Position numbers and translations under genes: made by a program
From: Syngnathus acus
Lineage: Eukaryota; Chordata; Actinopteri; Syngnathiformes; Syngnathidae
DNA length: 64,000 nt
Assembly: GCF_901709675.1 (NCBI RefSeq)
Contig: NC_051091.1
Location: 11,812,967 to 11,876,966, forward strand
Reading direction: 5' to 3'
The notes under the pieces: model-generated
Database searches by the model: none
The model's input: the letters and a program-made list of their open reading frames with translations, nothing else
Told to the model about the DNA's origin: nothing
Part shown: in pieces, positions 42,001-56,316 of the stretch
How the letters are laid out: each line of letters starts with the position of its first letter
How positions within the stretch are numbered: the stretch's first letter is position 1

Positions 42001-45000
42001 TAATCACAGTCGCTGCCTGACAGGGCGCATTTAGGATTACATTGGCCGGCGTACAATTTTATTCCCCCTTTTACTCCTCTTCCATTTCTTTAACTTGTTG
42101 GCGACTATCTTCTCTCCACAGCAGGCGCTCAAACATACAACGCAAATAAAATAATAAAAATCACCGCCGCTCTCTTTTAAAGCGAGTTCACTCATCTTGC
42201 TTTTTCTTCCTCCCACAGCCTAACTGGCTATTAGCATGCGCACAATGGCGCTACTGTGAGCGCACGACAAAACAAATTATTGTTGCAAGAAAAGGTAAAT
42301 GGAGAATACAAAAAATGTACCCAAAAAAAAAAAAAAAAAGCCTGCAGCGTTTGGACTGAGTGAGTGGAACAATGTAGGGAATAACAAAAGGAGCGCTGAT
42401 GGTGCAGTCACGCAGACAAATCGGCATTATTCGCAGAATTGTTAGGATCCTGTCACCCACAAATAACTATGCTTTAAACAAACGGAGGGGTGTTAAATCC
42501 TCCGTTCATTCCTGTGAGCGTAATAGCCATTGAAAGGCTTTTTGTGCACATTTCATACATATGTCTGATTTTTCTACTTTAAACATTTAACTTTTGCCTG
42601 CTTTGTTGGTGTCACTGTGTGCTTAAGTGTCGTCGTGCCCCCACCCTCCTCCAGGGATGGAGAGTCCATGAGAGACTGGCAGAGCTGGTGCCAACAGGAC
42701 GCTAACATCTGTGCCCTTGTGCTCTTGGTTGTCATTGTTGGCCGCGAGGCTGGCGGCGAGCGGACGGGACGGCTCGCCGCTGGCGTCAATGAACTCCGCT
42801 GTTTGCGCCGTTTGGCACAGCGACGCTCATCATTGCTAAGGACGTGAAGATTGATATCGAAATTGATACCAACCTTTTCACTTTCTCTTCTAAAAGCTCA
42901 ATTTAAATTTGTGAAGTGTCGGGCAAAATGAAAATAGAGGTATATATAATAGAGTCAAATAAATAGATGTATACTATTATTATTATTATTAGAATCAGTT
43001 CCAAGGGTGACAGAACCCATAATTTAAATTTCAAAAATTAATCAACATTTTAGAGAATAGCTACTTTACAGCAGTACAAACCCAAATTAGTTTTTAAAAA
43101 TATTCTGGTGTATTTGTTCATAATCCACATTAGGAAGATGAGTTTGAAATTATATTAACGTGTTTAAGGATCATGGTTTGAATTATTAATGTAAGGAATT
43201 AATACAACTTTTAGTGAGATGTTCTTATAAAATTACCCTTGAGAAGATTTTATTTCCGGTTGTCAGATCCTACAGAATCTTAGAATATTGGTCAACACAG
43301 CTTCAGATTCTTCCCTCTTTATTTTTTCCTCTCCTGACTTTCAAAATCAATTGGATGCGTCATTTTCATCCTCAGAATTTCCCAGCAATTTCGGATTTAG
43401 AAGATAAGGCACAATGACTTGTTTCTCACACTTTTTCTGCCCTCGCAGAGTCGGTTAAGGTTTCCCTCCCTCCCCCCCTCGTGCGTGTCTCCTCTTCCCA
43501 CCATATGTTTCTGATGAGCCATTGTCGAACATGATCCCTGAACTCTTTTATGTGCAACCTTTAACAAATCTATCACATTTGGGCCTTCATGTTCTGAATT
43601 AAAGTCCCATTCCAACCTTTTCAGTCAAGATGAGTAATATTCTCGTTGGCAGGCGGCCAGAATCCCCCAAAAACTCGCGGACGTCTGGAGACGTCGACGT
43701 GCCGGAATTAGTCCGGCTTCAGCCGTGTGTGACTGACAGGAAGCAAAGTGATTGGGGCAGGGGGGTTCTGGTATCTTTGGATCGGTGTGCTGATTAAAGC
43801 GCTGGGGTTTTGCTAACTCCCGCCGTTCGGCGCCCTACGCCGACGTGTGGGCCCTGCTGGTCTGAATTACAGCTCGGCCACATTAGGTTGATTTACAGCT
43901 TCCTTTCGCTGTTTAGGTAGGAAGGGGGGCGGGGTCTGGAGTGGTTGCCCCGGTCTTTTTTTCATTGATTCCTCACTTCAATTCCTCCCTTCACCTGACT
44001 CACCTCATCTGCACATTGATCTGGTAGCTCCCCATCTACTGGTTTTCATTTTTCCTCCTCCCCACAAGCAATTTCCATCCCGCAAACGTCCGCCTGACTT
44101 GACGCGATGTCTCCACACCGTTTCCCACCGACTGCACCTTCCCTCCCCTCCGCACCCCCCCGATACATCTTTTGTGAAAATGAAAACAAGCGGCAGTCTG
44201 CCAAAATATTTCTATAGCCCGCGTGCTGACAATGCAGGGACACGGAGACAAAGCAAAAAGATGCGCAGGCATATTTGTGGCGGCGGTGGCAGAGAGATGG
44301 AAAGCGTTTTCTCTCACTCTCGTTTTTTGCTTTCTCTCCGTGGCCTCGGTGCAGTCATTCACCGGCAACCTTTCAATGAATCATGTCCATTTAAGAGCTC
44401 TCTTAAAAAAAAAAAAAAAAAGACCATACACCATACATATATTTGTGTAAGGCCTTTTTCTCTTACTCTCCCCTCAGCGCCCTCGTGATGAGATGAAACT
44501 AATGGCAACCTTAATGTGTTTGTGTAGGCCCTCGCATCCTATTGGACAGACACAGCACTCGCATCACAAGGCCTGCTATTTGCTCTTTTGAGTCCTGAGC
44601 TGAGATCCAAACTTAGAACTGCTTAACTGTGAAGCAGGCGTGCTACCCACTTGACCACCGTGCTGCTGCTTATTAAATCACAATTAATTATTAAACCACT
44701 GGTGCAGTACATCAGTACAGATTGTGTTGCTCTGATTAGTTTTTTGCACTGAGCCATCAATAGTTTATGTGATCAATCCTATTTTGATTGAGCCGGCCAA
44801 GTAGTGGAAAACACCGTTGGTATTTATAGTACATGTTTGAGGAAGTATTCAAGTGTTTTGTGATGATTGCATAGAGCGTCAGTTATTTGCAGTTAGGCTC
44901 GGTCATCCACTGTTACTATATGACCATAATATGGATATATGACCAAAATGATTGCTTAGCGGCTCTTTTATTATCCATGAAAGCATCGCTGTGAGTTGCA

Positions 45001-46060
45001 ACATCTGCTTGCTGTCGCAGTAATTAAAGACAAATCAGCAAACGAGCCACTAAAACATAAATCCAATCATTCACCAGCAGATGTTTCCTTTTTTGTACCT
45101 GTTTTACTTGGAGGGCAACGCATTCACTTAAAAGTGAAAGAAATATGCAAATGTGGTTCTTTCAACTCGGCAATCCATAATGTTCTGGCTTTGATGCCGC
45201 GAGCCGGATGGTAGCTCCGTACTAGTGAGGCTGGCTGGCTGAGCTAAACACGCCACATGTAGTGCATGCTAAAACCACATGCGGCGGCGGCGGCGTTTTT
45301 TTGGCTGCAGAAACGCAACAGCGGCAGCCAATCAATAAAACCTTGTTACACTAATTGCAAGATCATAATCTCCGATTCCTACTTCAGCTGAATATCCAAA
45401 CAGTCACTCCATTAGCGGAATTATTCCCCCGTGCTGTTCATCCAACTCTCAACCTCTCCTCCCTTCCATTTGCTCATCCACATCCCCCCTCCCCAACCCT
45501 TATGACATATTCCTCTCAAACGGCGGTCTTGTTAAACGACGACATCAAAGCGAAGAATCGTCAAGGTAAAGTGCCAATGAAGTTTTTTCTCCAGTTGGCC
45601 CGCGATGCCGTGAGAAAGCAACCTTTGAATGCGCCTGCTGTTCCGCTCACAATCAGCAAGTGAAATCCCACTTCAGACGAAGGTCTCGCAAGGAGGGCAA
45701 AAGAGGCACTCCAAATTCATTGCTCATATTAAAGCGTCAACGATGAGGTTTTTATGTTTGAGGAGTTGGGGGCAGGGTTGGTGTTTTCCTGCTTGTCTGG
45801 AGACGATGAATGATCGCAGCGGAAAGACAAAGAACGGAATCCATGAATCTGTGTCACCTCATGCCCATGAGAGGGAATGAACTTGAGGAAAGTCCCTCTA
45901 TAGAATGAACAGAATGATGCAATCTCCGTCCATTTGTACTTTCAACTTGGCACTCATAGATATAGGATGAAGGGGGGGCTCCAGTTTGGTGACTGACCAA
46001 AAAGCTACAGATATGTTCCATCCATCCATCTAAAATCAATCAATCAATCAATCAATCAAT

Positions 46061-46096
<36 letters not shown>

Positions 46097-49000
46097 TAAG
46101 CAATCACATCTATTCACACAATCTATTCTGGTTTACTTCTTCGTTTTCATGGGAAAAAATGAGATTTTTTAGGGGTTAAAATATTTCTCATTATTTTTTA
46201 ATACATTTATAATGGTGACACCCATTCTAAAGATTTCCACTATATATAAACAACAAAAGAAAGGCGTTGCCAGATTCACACGATGGGGTGCAGCTTTGAA
46301 CATCCTGTGCAAAAGAACATATTCGCATTCACTTTCTACACAGTGTGCATGCCGAGCTGCTGACCCAAATGCATTTCAATGCAATGAGGTGTGAAGGAGA
46401 AAGAGAGCAACTAGCAAGGAAAAAGAGCAAATGAGGGGGAGTCAAAGAACTAGAAGAAGAAAAAGCAGCAAGAACAGAAAAGTGAGCTTTAGGCGATACA
46501 ATTTCGTTTTTTGTTGTTTATTTTTGTTTTGTTTTTTTAAGCCGGAGCATGTCGAGAATACTGTTGTTGTGCACGCAGTAGTGTTTTTGTCAAGAATTCA
46601 AGGAGCTTATAGAAATATCCTCACTGCTCTATCAACTCTCAGTATAGTAACTTTCACTGCATGGTCATGTTTTTATGCACACATGCAGACTTTTTAAGAC
46701 TTTTCAATTTGGAATGGAGCTAATGGAGAACAAGGAGACAAGACGAAGTTAAATGGGACCATATTATAAAAAACTACCTTTGTAATTATAACTATTCTGA
46801 TTGCATTGATTTATTTATTGTGGCAAAGAATAATAACCAAAGCATCTAGCATGTACACAATTATGAACCTATGTTACAGAAACAACTGTATTCACATGAG
46901 CCGAAATAGCATGTTAGCACAAATTGACACAGGCAAACAAATCTACGCACTACCCAAATGGGTTACACGTCAGGGATTGTTTGCAATTAACTCTGTCTCT
47001 GACTGGAGCTGTCAGATGGAAGAAGGCTAGGACTTGGTGAAGTAGCAAGCAGAGCAAGGCGCATGTCAAACATAAGGTCACCGGGAGTAAACATACACGG
47101 CAAAGCGAAGTCGTCGCTTTCACGCCATTTGACTCGCTCGGTGAACCCCCGCCCGTCTTTCTGGCCTTGTCAATCATCTACGCCACATTTGCAAGGCTTT
47201 TATCTGTTCTCCAGTAAGACGGCAAAAACGCAGAGTGCACATCAGCACATCTTGTAATCACTCAGTGGCGAGTGCTGTAAGATGCTGAATTCGGAGTTGT
47301 TAAGAAAAGCTGTGGATCTAAAGAGTTCTTTGACAGCTGGGAAAATGTGACAGATAACTGCGTTCAAAATCACTGTCTGACATCCGTCGATTTAATGGCA
47401 GAGATCTTCCCAATTGACTTCATAAATCATATGCAAATAAAAAAATAGCCACACGATCCACTCTCTTGTCTCATTCTGGGCACAGAGCCACACTTTTAAT
47501 AAAGTGGCGCATTAAGAAATTAACCAGTGTAAAAAGCAGTAAATTCAACAGAAACATAAAACTAGTGTGGGCCGTGAGTCGGCTGCGGTAATTACAATTG
47601 ACAGAGACAAATTCCCAACTCCCCCGTGGATGTCAGATGGGCTTATTTCCCAAACTCTGACAAATCTGCCTGTCCAAACACAACCATATGCTCACCCAGT
47701 TGTTCGGGACCAGCTGTGCCGCTGCAGAGATTCAAGCCGGGCAGGGTTGCCATGCACATAACCCCCCCCCCCCCCCCCCCACACACACACACTCCATTCT
47801 ACTTGCCACTACAATAAGGTCCAAATCACTCAAAAGTGAAGCCGTGATTCATGATGACTAAACAATTCAGACGAAGTGAACGTCAAAGTCAGAGTTATCT
47901 CCATGGCTGCCACTCGAATTCAGTTTTTTTGTCTATTGAAATGAGGTTGTCAAACAAATATAGTATAGTGCCAATAGGTATTGGGTCGTCTGCAAGGACA
48001 GAAGTAGTAGCCTGTTCTAAAAATATCTTATCAGTGATGGGACATTATGAAGGGCAGGTACCAATACCAGGTATCGGGCTGATACTGGCCTAAATTTACG
48101 GTATCGGGGTACTCGAGGAGGCTGCCGATAGCAGCCCTGATACTTAAGGGCCTTAAGTTAAGGCAAAAATGATTTCGGATATTGAGTAAGTGCACGATAT
48201 TGCGGCACTATGGGGAATCATAATCTATATTAGAAAAAGCCACATTTTTTGTTACTTTGATGAAATTTTATAAATCAAAAGTAGGCTACAAGGGATACAT
48301 TATCTGTAATATATCGGTCTGAAAAAAAGTGATATCCAATATTGTGTTTATTATGTAACTATGGTATGTTTTCATAAAGTACAATAAGGTAGAGTGCTGA
48401 GTTTCCCATTATAATAAAAACATCACAAAAATGTTTTTTGTAGGGCTGGAGCAGATTCATTGTATTTATATATGTTGCAATGTGTTTTGAGTACAGATGA
48501 CTTACAGATGATTTGATTTGGAAAATATGCAACAGCAAAAACATACCGTTTTTTTCCGTGTATAATACGCAAAATTTAACTAATTTATTGTCCTAAAATC
48601 TGGGGTGCGCATTATACATGGGTACAATTTTATTTAAATTTTTTTTTTTAAATTTTATTTATTTTTTTTTAATTTTTTTTTTAAGAAAATCATGGTACTG
48701 GTACGAGTATTGATTTATGTATTGTTCTCTTCTTGTGTTGTGAAAGAATGTGGGTTGAATAAATACCGAAAGAACAATAGTGTGTTTGTACTGTGCTCTG
48801 GTCATTTCGTCAAAGAAGGGATAATAGTCCTCTTCTCTTCTTGACTGACAATGAATGTGATAGTTTAATACAATCAGCAAATAACAAATGCGTATTACAG
48901 GTAATATTTTATTTCACAACACTTTGCCTTGTTCCTTTCGTCTCTGCTGTTCACTTCAAACACGCTCCATACGAACGCAATGCTCTCGTATCAGACGCTT

Positions 49001-49911
49001 GCTCGATCACCTGCTCGTTTGCTGTCACAATGTACCCTACACAAATCCGAAACATTTGTTGCGGCTCCGAGTCACGACGAGGGGCAAGTTTTGGTTTCCA
49101 AGGGTGTTTTTATTCCTCTTCAACGTCTCTCCCATACAGAGCCGCCTTTTTCACATGTCCGCACGTCACTTTCCTCTCTTTTCATCTGATCGCGGTGGTG
49201 CCTTTATGGGCAGTCGGAGAAATCAACGCCAACAAAAAAAAATACATCCAGCCTAGTTAAGACCATACCAAAGACTATAAAAATGGGACCCATTGCCTCC
49301 CTGCGTGTGTGACGATCATTGGGACTTAAAAAAAAAAAAAAGAAAAAAAAAAAGAAATTGGGTGCGTATTATACATGGGTACAGGCTTTTTTCCAGCATC
49401 AACATGCCATTGTTAGGGTGCGTATTATACATGGGGGCGCATTATACACGGAAAAAAACGGTAAATATGTGGCCAAGACCAATCTGGGCTAAATTCAACT
49501 AATCCCAGACCTGCAAAGATCTTTATCGCACTGTCAAAACGTATCAGCTCCACATACTTCCTTGACACCAATCTTCCACTCAACACACAAGGCGAGATAC
49601 GCAGAAACTCACCTGGCCGGGCGGGAGGAACTCATGGCTGTTTTCATTCATGTACATGTTGTCACCATCAAACTGCAACGAGAGGAGGAAACAATTAGAC
49701 AAGCGGGAGGCTGAAGAGAGGCAAACAGCTCCCCAGTCAGTCTGCGGAGAAACCACGGCGACGCAGCAGCCTAATGACTACAAGTCGTCGGCTTACGGAC
49801 CTCTGCGCTCTGGTGTGTGCCAGTAATTACAGTTCATTAGAGACACGCGTAATTAGGCCTTGTCAAAGCTTGTGTAACTCACACTTTTCCCCTCAGCGTG
49901 CCTCAAGCTTC

Positions 49912-49991
<80 letters not shown>

Positions 49992-52900
49992 TGTGTGTGC
50001 ACGACTTACAAAGTGACAAAGGCATAACAGGCTGTCAAATAAGCTGTCAAATAGCGTTTCACTCCTCTTGCAGTGTTTTAGCACTTCAGCTTCATTTAAT
50101 ACATGATTTGAAGTTGCTTTGAGCACACTACAAACATTTTTTTTTCATGTCACAACATTATATAGTTTGTATTTGACTGCTTTTTAGATAAAAAAATATT
50201 TAATTCCTATGAATTTTCTTGGGAAAATACAACTCGAGTCTTATTGCTGTAACAGGAAAAATACAGACCAATAAAAAAAATATTTTCATTCTGTGGGGTC
50301 TTTTTTTTTCTTGAAACAATTACAATAGTTTCTAGTATGCTGCTATTTCTGGAGTCCTCAATGTAAGCAGAATTATTATCTTTGTGATGAACCAAGATAA
50401 AACATTGGCAGACATTTTTCTTTTTAACATTTTTGCCCTTTTTCTGACACATTCTGAACAAAAGCAGTAACTGAATATTAGTTTCCCATTTTTGCATAAA
50501 GCAATGAAAATTAACATGGTTTTGATCCGATTCATCGATTAATCGATCGTTAATTGAATCATTATTTTCAGCCCTAATGGCTTGACATCTTAAAGACAGT
50601 ATTTACTTTTATTATTTGCCAAAAATGCCGACACAAGTGTTGGCGGTTGAGTAAAACACGACACACTCTTAAGACAACAGTAGCAGCTGTATTTTATCTC
50701 AAGGCTTCACGGACGTTGCGCTTTGCTTCCTTGTAAGTGGCGGCTGCCAAAAAGTGTGACACAGACACAAGGACGGACATCTGGTCCAATGTCTGCGTTG
50801 TGTTGCTGCGTCTGTCTTTCAAGCTGCGGGCCTCTGGCTGCGACCTCGCTGTTAATCGCGCAACAAGCAAATAAACCGCAGGCACCCTGGCCACTTTCAT
50901 GTGCTCTCCGTTGCCACAGCTCACCCACTTAAACATTCACCCACTCGCTGCTTTTTCATTTAGCTCAGGGGTGCACCTCTGTCTTCTCTGTAAGACCTAA
51001 AAGCTCGCTTATGTTTGATCGGGCACTGTGAATCAGCACCATTGGCCTTTTGTCAACCGTATGGCAAAGTGCAAAAATTATTTCAGGCTCGCTCACACAT
51101 TTTTTTGGCTCGAAGGCATGTTGGGAAAGGTTGGGAGGACGTTGTGCTCTTGTGAGAAAATGCCAAATAGGCCACTTTGCTAACAGCCTGGGAAAATAAT
51201 CCAAAATGGCAATGTCATACAAGAATGAAGCTATCATATTAAAAAGACAAAGATGGCCTCGTTTTTTTTTTCTACCTGTCAGGTGATAAAAACTATTTTT
51301 GAAGGATAATGTGATCATTCTCACAATACCCAAACACACAATACGATATTAGCACGGTATGAACTTCAAGGTGACAATATAACAAAGCTCACGATATTGG
51401 ATAAAAACTCACATTATCGTAAAAAAACAAAAACCTTATGATATTGGAGTAAGAAGCACAATATTGTGCTTCTTGCACATAAAATGAATAGGATTGGCCA
51501 GTCCTTTTATTTTCATGTGTTCTTATTGGTTCAAAGTATCATGTAGTTCACAATGCTACGTTCAACTGAAAAGTAATATATTTTCACGGAGATGTGCTGC
51601 TTATAATATCGTAACATGACGGCAATATTGTGGCAATATTAATATCGTAATATTGCAATATTGCCGTTAAGGCTACATCCAATGAATCCAATGAGGAAAA
51701 AACTAATTATTTTCCAGAAAAGTACATTTTTTGAGACAAACAAACTCAGAATAATGGGCCTAACTTAAAGGTGATTTGTTTGCACGGAATAATTTCAAAG
51801 GCAGTGAGAGCCACAAACAAGCAGTCCACTTTCTCGCGACATTATTCAAATGAAATCCCCAATTCCATTTCCATGTTATCATTGGCCCCGTGATGGAAGG
51901 CTTCTTTGAACAGCAAATGGTTTCATTCCGAGAGCGCCGTTAGTTGGCGTCGAGAACAATCATTACATTTTGCATCAGGTTGCTGAGGGGTAAAAAAAAA
52001 AAAGGTGAAATCACTTCCTTTGTTGCTCTCGAAAAACGACTTCACACTGCGTCCTTAACGTGCGGCCATGGAGCCGACAGTGTCTGTGAATGGCCTATTT
52101 TCACACCTGCGAATCTGCGCTCGATGCGTAATGCAAAAAAAAGGGAGCAAATAATTATACAGCACGGCAAAGAGCAAAGTGGAGTCACAGAGGGCAGAAT
52201 AACACACAATATCTACATTGAGGGGTCCAAAAAATGTGCCTGGCTCTCTGTGGTCACAAAGCGGTCATTTGGGCAAAGTGGGCTATAATTATGTTACAGT
52301 GCGGATACAGTCGAGATCTCTGCGTGGAATGAAAGCTCTGCATACTCGCAGGTTAGTCATGTTTACCCACGGCTAAATTGAATTTAATAGTCTGACGTCA
52401 ATGTGGGTAATGACTTATTCTCTTATTTCCACATGCTCAACATTAACACTTAAAAAAAAAAAGATTTAGAGATTTAATAAAACAAAATGGCTGCGTCAGA
52501 GAAAAATACATTTTACATTGGGGGAAGCACTCGTGTATGGGGAAAAATGCCGTAATATGAAGAAAAAAAATTTCAAACTGGGTATTGTTCCAAAAAACAT
52601 AATATAGTCACAATCTTACAAGAATAAAATAATAGTTGTCAATTAAAAAAAATTATTCATTTTGTTTTTCTTTTATTTGATTTTGTTTATGATGGGAGGC
52701 ATCCCCAGTTTTTCTTAGAAAACATATTTCAAAGTTTATTCCCGTTTCTTGGGTTTAAAAAAACATTACCGTATTTTAAATGGATTTATGGAGCAACATG
52801 TGTCTCTCCCAAATCCTTAACCTATAGATCAGATTTTGTTTCTCCAGTCACCCCGATGTACTCACTGTGAACCTGTTGACGCACGGCAAAGAGCGAATGG

Positions 52901-55900
52901 CACAGTTCCTCGTTTCATTGTGTGTTTGCCTTCCCCGGTCTTAGAGGTCATCAATCACAGCGTTCAACACAATGGAGGGGAAGAAAACAGACACGCAGAG
53001 AAGGATGGATGGATGGATGGATGGCTGAATAGATAGACGGATGGATGAAATGCTCCAGTGAAGACATTTTCAACGAGTCCGTGAACAAGCGACTTCGCAG
53101 ATACCCGCTTTGCATAGTAGCTGTGCAAATATACGCGAGAGGAGGTAAAATGATAACATGGCCAAATTGCTAGCAATGTAATGCAGTAAGTTTTAGAGAA
53201 GTAATAATGATGAGAGAGAAAACCAACTATGGCGACATATTTCTTTCATGTTTGCCGAGCTGGAGGCAGGCAAGATGTAAGAGTTGAGAAAACAACACAG
53301 ACAACCGGAATTGTCATTTGAAAAGCAAAGTGTAATTTCTTGCTAGAAATTGCATGTGTACCCCACCTCACCCCCAAACGCAGTACAGTCCAAATACCTG
53401 TGTCAGGGCTACGGTCATGAGAGCATTCACGTTGACTGGCTGCACACACATACACACTCATGCACATCCACAAATGCATGCATAACCAAACAGAGAGAGT
53501 AATGGGGGATGGTGCACTGCACAGTAGATATGGATTGCCTTTGTGAATATATCCGCTGCTGCATTTTACCTCTATGTGCGCGCGTGTGTGTGTGTATGTG
53601 TGTGTCTTATGTGCATGTTCAGAGTGATATATTCTCTGCAAACACCACCGCACAGTTTGTGTAATAGGACCTGACTAATAATACACAACGCTGATCCCTG
53701 CCAGATGAAGATAACACTTCCTATGATATTTATTTTTTTCCCAGAGCCAAAACCACACCCACAGGTCCGACAGAGCGCACAGAAATATGGTATTCATTAG
53801 TTTGAAACTAGAAAAAAAACATGATGTTTAATTGCATATATGCTTTTTTAAACATCCAAGTGAATGTATATACAATAAATTGCTTCTTTGAGTAAATAAA
53901 ACAGTTGAAAAATAAAAGAACTACAAAATAATATCATACAAACACATCCGATTTTTCTACATAAAAAATGGAAGGAATAATAATAATAATATTAAAAATA
54001 TTCAATTATTATTTAATATTAGTATTTAAAATGAACAATTAAATTTTTTTAAATAATAATTTGACTCGACTAGTAAAACGCCACCATTAATTTAATAATA
54101 CAAACAAGATCATTTTTTCTCTTTCTTTTTTTTTTACTTGACCAAAATGACACAAAGCAACAGAAATTGGTCAATAATGTAAAATCATTGGTTTTCTTTA
54201 CAAGTTTCAGATTTTTGACTTAGTAAATAAAATACATTCAATAAAACAGGCTTCTAACGTGTCATATGGCAACAAAAGGGAGGAAAAATAAGAAAGCAGG
54301 GAGGGAGACCCAAACAAACAGGACCTCAAACAATAAATAGAAGACATGAGCCCCATTTGTAATGGACTGTCAGCAGCGAGCTGAGAGGAGAAATGAAACG
54401 AAGGCAAGCGAGTGAACGGCTCCCCTGAGAAGACGCATCCCCCGTCTTGCTTATGATGGACTTAATTGCCTCTATCAGTGTTAAGATGTAACATTCGTCT
54501 TAGCTTTATTGCCAGGCCTTATGGTCTTGTCCATCACGCCGAGGGGGCTTTCAAATGATGCCTTGACATAATGAGGCAGGTTACAGAGCCGTCGAGGTGA
54601 TCTGGAGGCTGCTGGGGGTATATTTAGAAAATCAGAGGAGGCCAGCCAACATTGTTTTGATGGAGAAGTTGACGCTTTCGTGTGCACATGACCCCCCCCC
54701 CAAAAAAAAAAAAACTGGGCCGGGTATGGTGTAGGGTTTCCCATGGTTGCACAATTGCACCATTGTTCCGCTGTTAACATATTGAAAACAAAGCTAATGC
54801 ATTGCTGATAATATGCTATGACACTCCTGATGCTCACCTTCTCCTTCACCCTCTTTCCATTAAAAAAAACTCTGGTACGTTTGCCTTAGAAAATACAGAT
54901 TAGCTTAATGATAAACTGCTGCTGAGCACCAATAGTTGGCAACACGTACGTAAAAGTTCTCAAATTCCATTTTTTTCCACATAACCAATTTATAACATAG
55001 CCATCAATGTTCACTATTCTAGTATAGCAGAGAAACCGTGAGACATACAAACAAGTGTACTTATTGAATGTGAGCTGCCCTCATTTATTCCCAGAATTCC
55101 ATTTCTTTCTACCTTTGTGCTCTTTCATCCTGAAGATAAATTATTTTACTTCACTAGACCTTGAGAACGTGAGAGTGGAAAGAAATGTGACTCTTTTCTT
55201 ATTCTGCTTTGGTTTCATTTCGACTTGATTGCACCGTGATCCGCACACAGTCAAACAAAAAAATGATGAGGGGGACTCTGGCTGAATTAGTCGACTTCAC
55301 TGGGGAAGGGAGAAGCGCGGGGAGGGGGGGGGGGCTTTGTCGGCATCCTCTGGGGAAAGGGGAGGGGGCTGGGGACCCTTGAAAGGTTCCCATTGTGCGC
55401 CCGGTGTGATGATATATGCAAGTGGATTGGATGGATTTAATGAAACATGGGCTCAAGTCATCACGTGAGTGCAAGCTAGAGAAATTGAAATGATAAGTCA
55501 CAGTCACGGGTGGAATTTCAGCTCGGAGGTCCATTATTCATGTGTGCTTTCCGCACAACTAGGGTCACTTTATTCGCTTGTCGAGTGTCAAAGTAAAATG
55601 CTGAATGTTGTTTTATGGCTTGTGTAAACTGGAATAAATTAATGTCTGTTGGGTTATTTGTCATTCGTTTAAATGTCCAGTGTTGCGTCGAGGTCTTAAG
55701 CCATCATTGAATTTGCCTTTGAAGCAAGTCTAATAAACTGAATTTTGTGCGCAGTACCCAGCTCAGTATTTCATTTGCATTGCTTTACAGTTTTGTGCGT
55801 ATGTGACAAAATGGCGGCACTCCCAGTGTTAAAATATTCTTTCAATCCAATCAGAGTTTGGATTAAAATTATGATCGGATGGACTGTTCTAATGGACGCC

Positions 55901-56266
55901 ACCCCCCATTCAGAATAAAATCAAAATGGGCTTGATCGGGTCAGAATATTCCAAATAGCATGAATTATTTTCAGTTACGTTTTTAAACTCTAAATGTTGC
56001 ATCCAGTTCTGTCAACAGAATCCAATCTGACATTCAGGATACATTTAATGTTCTCTCCATCACTGCCACGCTCACATCCAGCCGGAATATTCTATTACCA
56101 AAGTAATTGCGCACGCCGGCCCTGACAAGAGCTCATTAAAGCGTAATTATACACATGTTGTTTTGTACAAACATCTCCATTTGAGTCTCGCTGCCTTGTA
56201 ATTGTTCTGCGGGGACGAGCGGCGCGGGTTTTTGCAGATTGGAGACGAGAGGAAGAGAAAGCACTT

Positions 56267-56316
<50 letters not shown>

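Larger units (their letters stand above)
37350..49612 (-). other. tox2: tox2 intron, 12.3 kb
   Basis: No coding exon found. Contents listed separately: a degenerate SINE (37,443-37,620), a GA tract (38,611-38,695), an ACTGT repeat (39,627-39,650), a TGGA tract (40,446-40,500) and a SINE head fragment (44,590-44,672). Also a CAAT/CAAG tract (46,035-46,100), a C/CA run (47,762-47,792), a repeat near 48,040-48,150 and a MITE with an inner SINE (48,544-49,463). Candidate enhancer sequence lies at 40,010-40,290. Confidence 0.65.

Noticed and set aside
46035-46100. CRISPR-like regular repeat
   Set aside because: Units are 4 bp with no spacers: a microsatellite in a eukaryote.
48793-49260. 155-codon ORF inside the MITE
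   Set aside because: No transposase motif, ends in SINE-derived sequence, and overlapping frames are equally open. Treated as a chance ORF in a non-autonomous element.
49774-50126. Overlapping ORFs of Cys-Val or Thr-His repeats
   Set aside because: Direct translation of the TG microsatellite.
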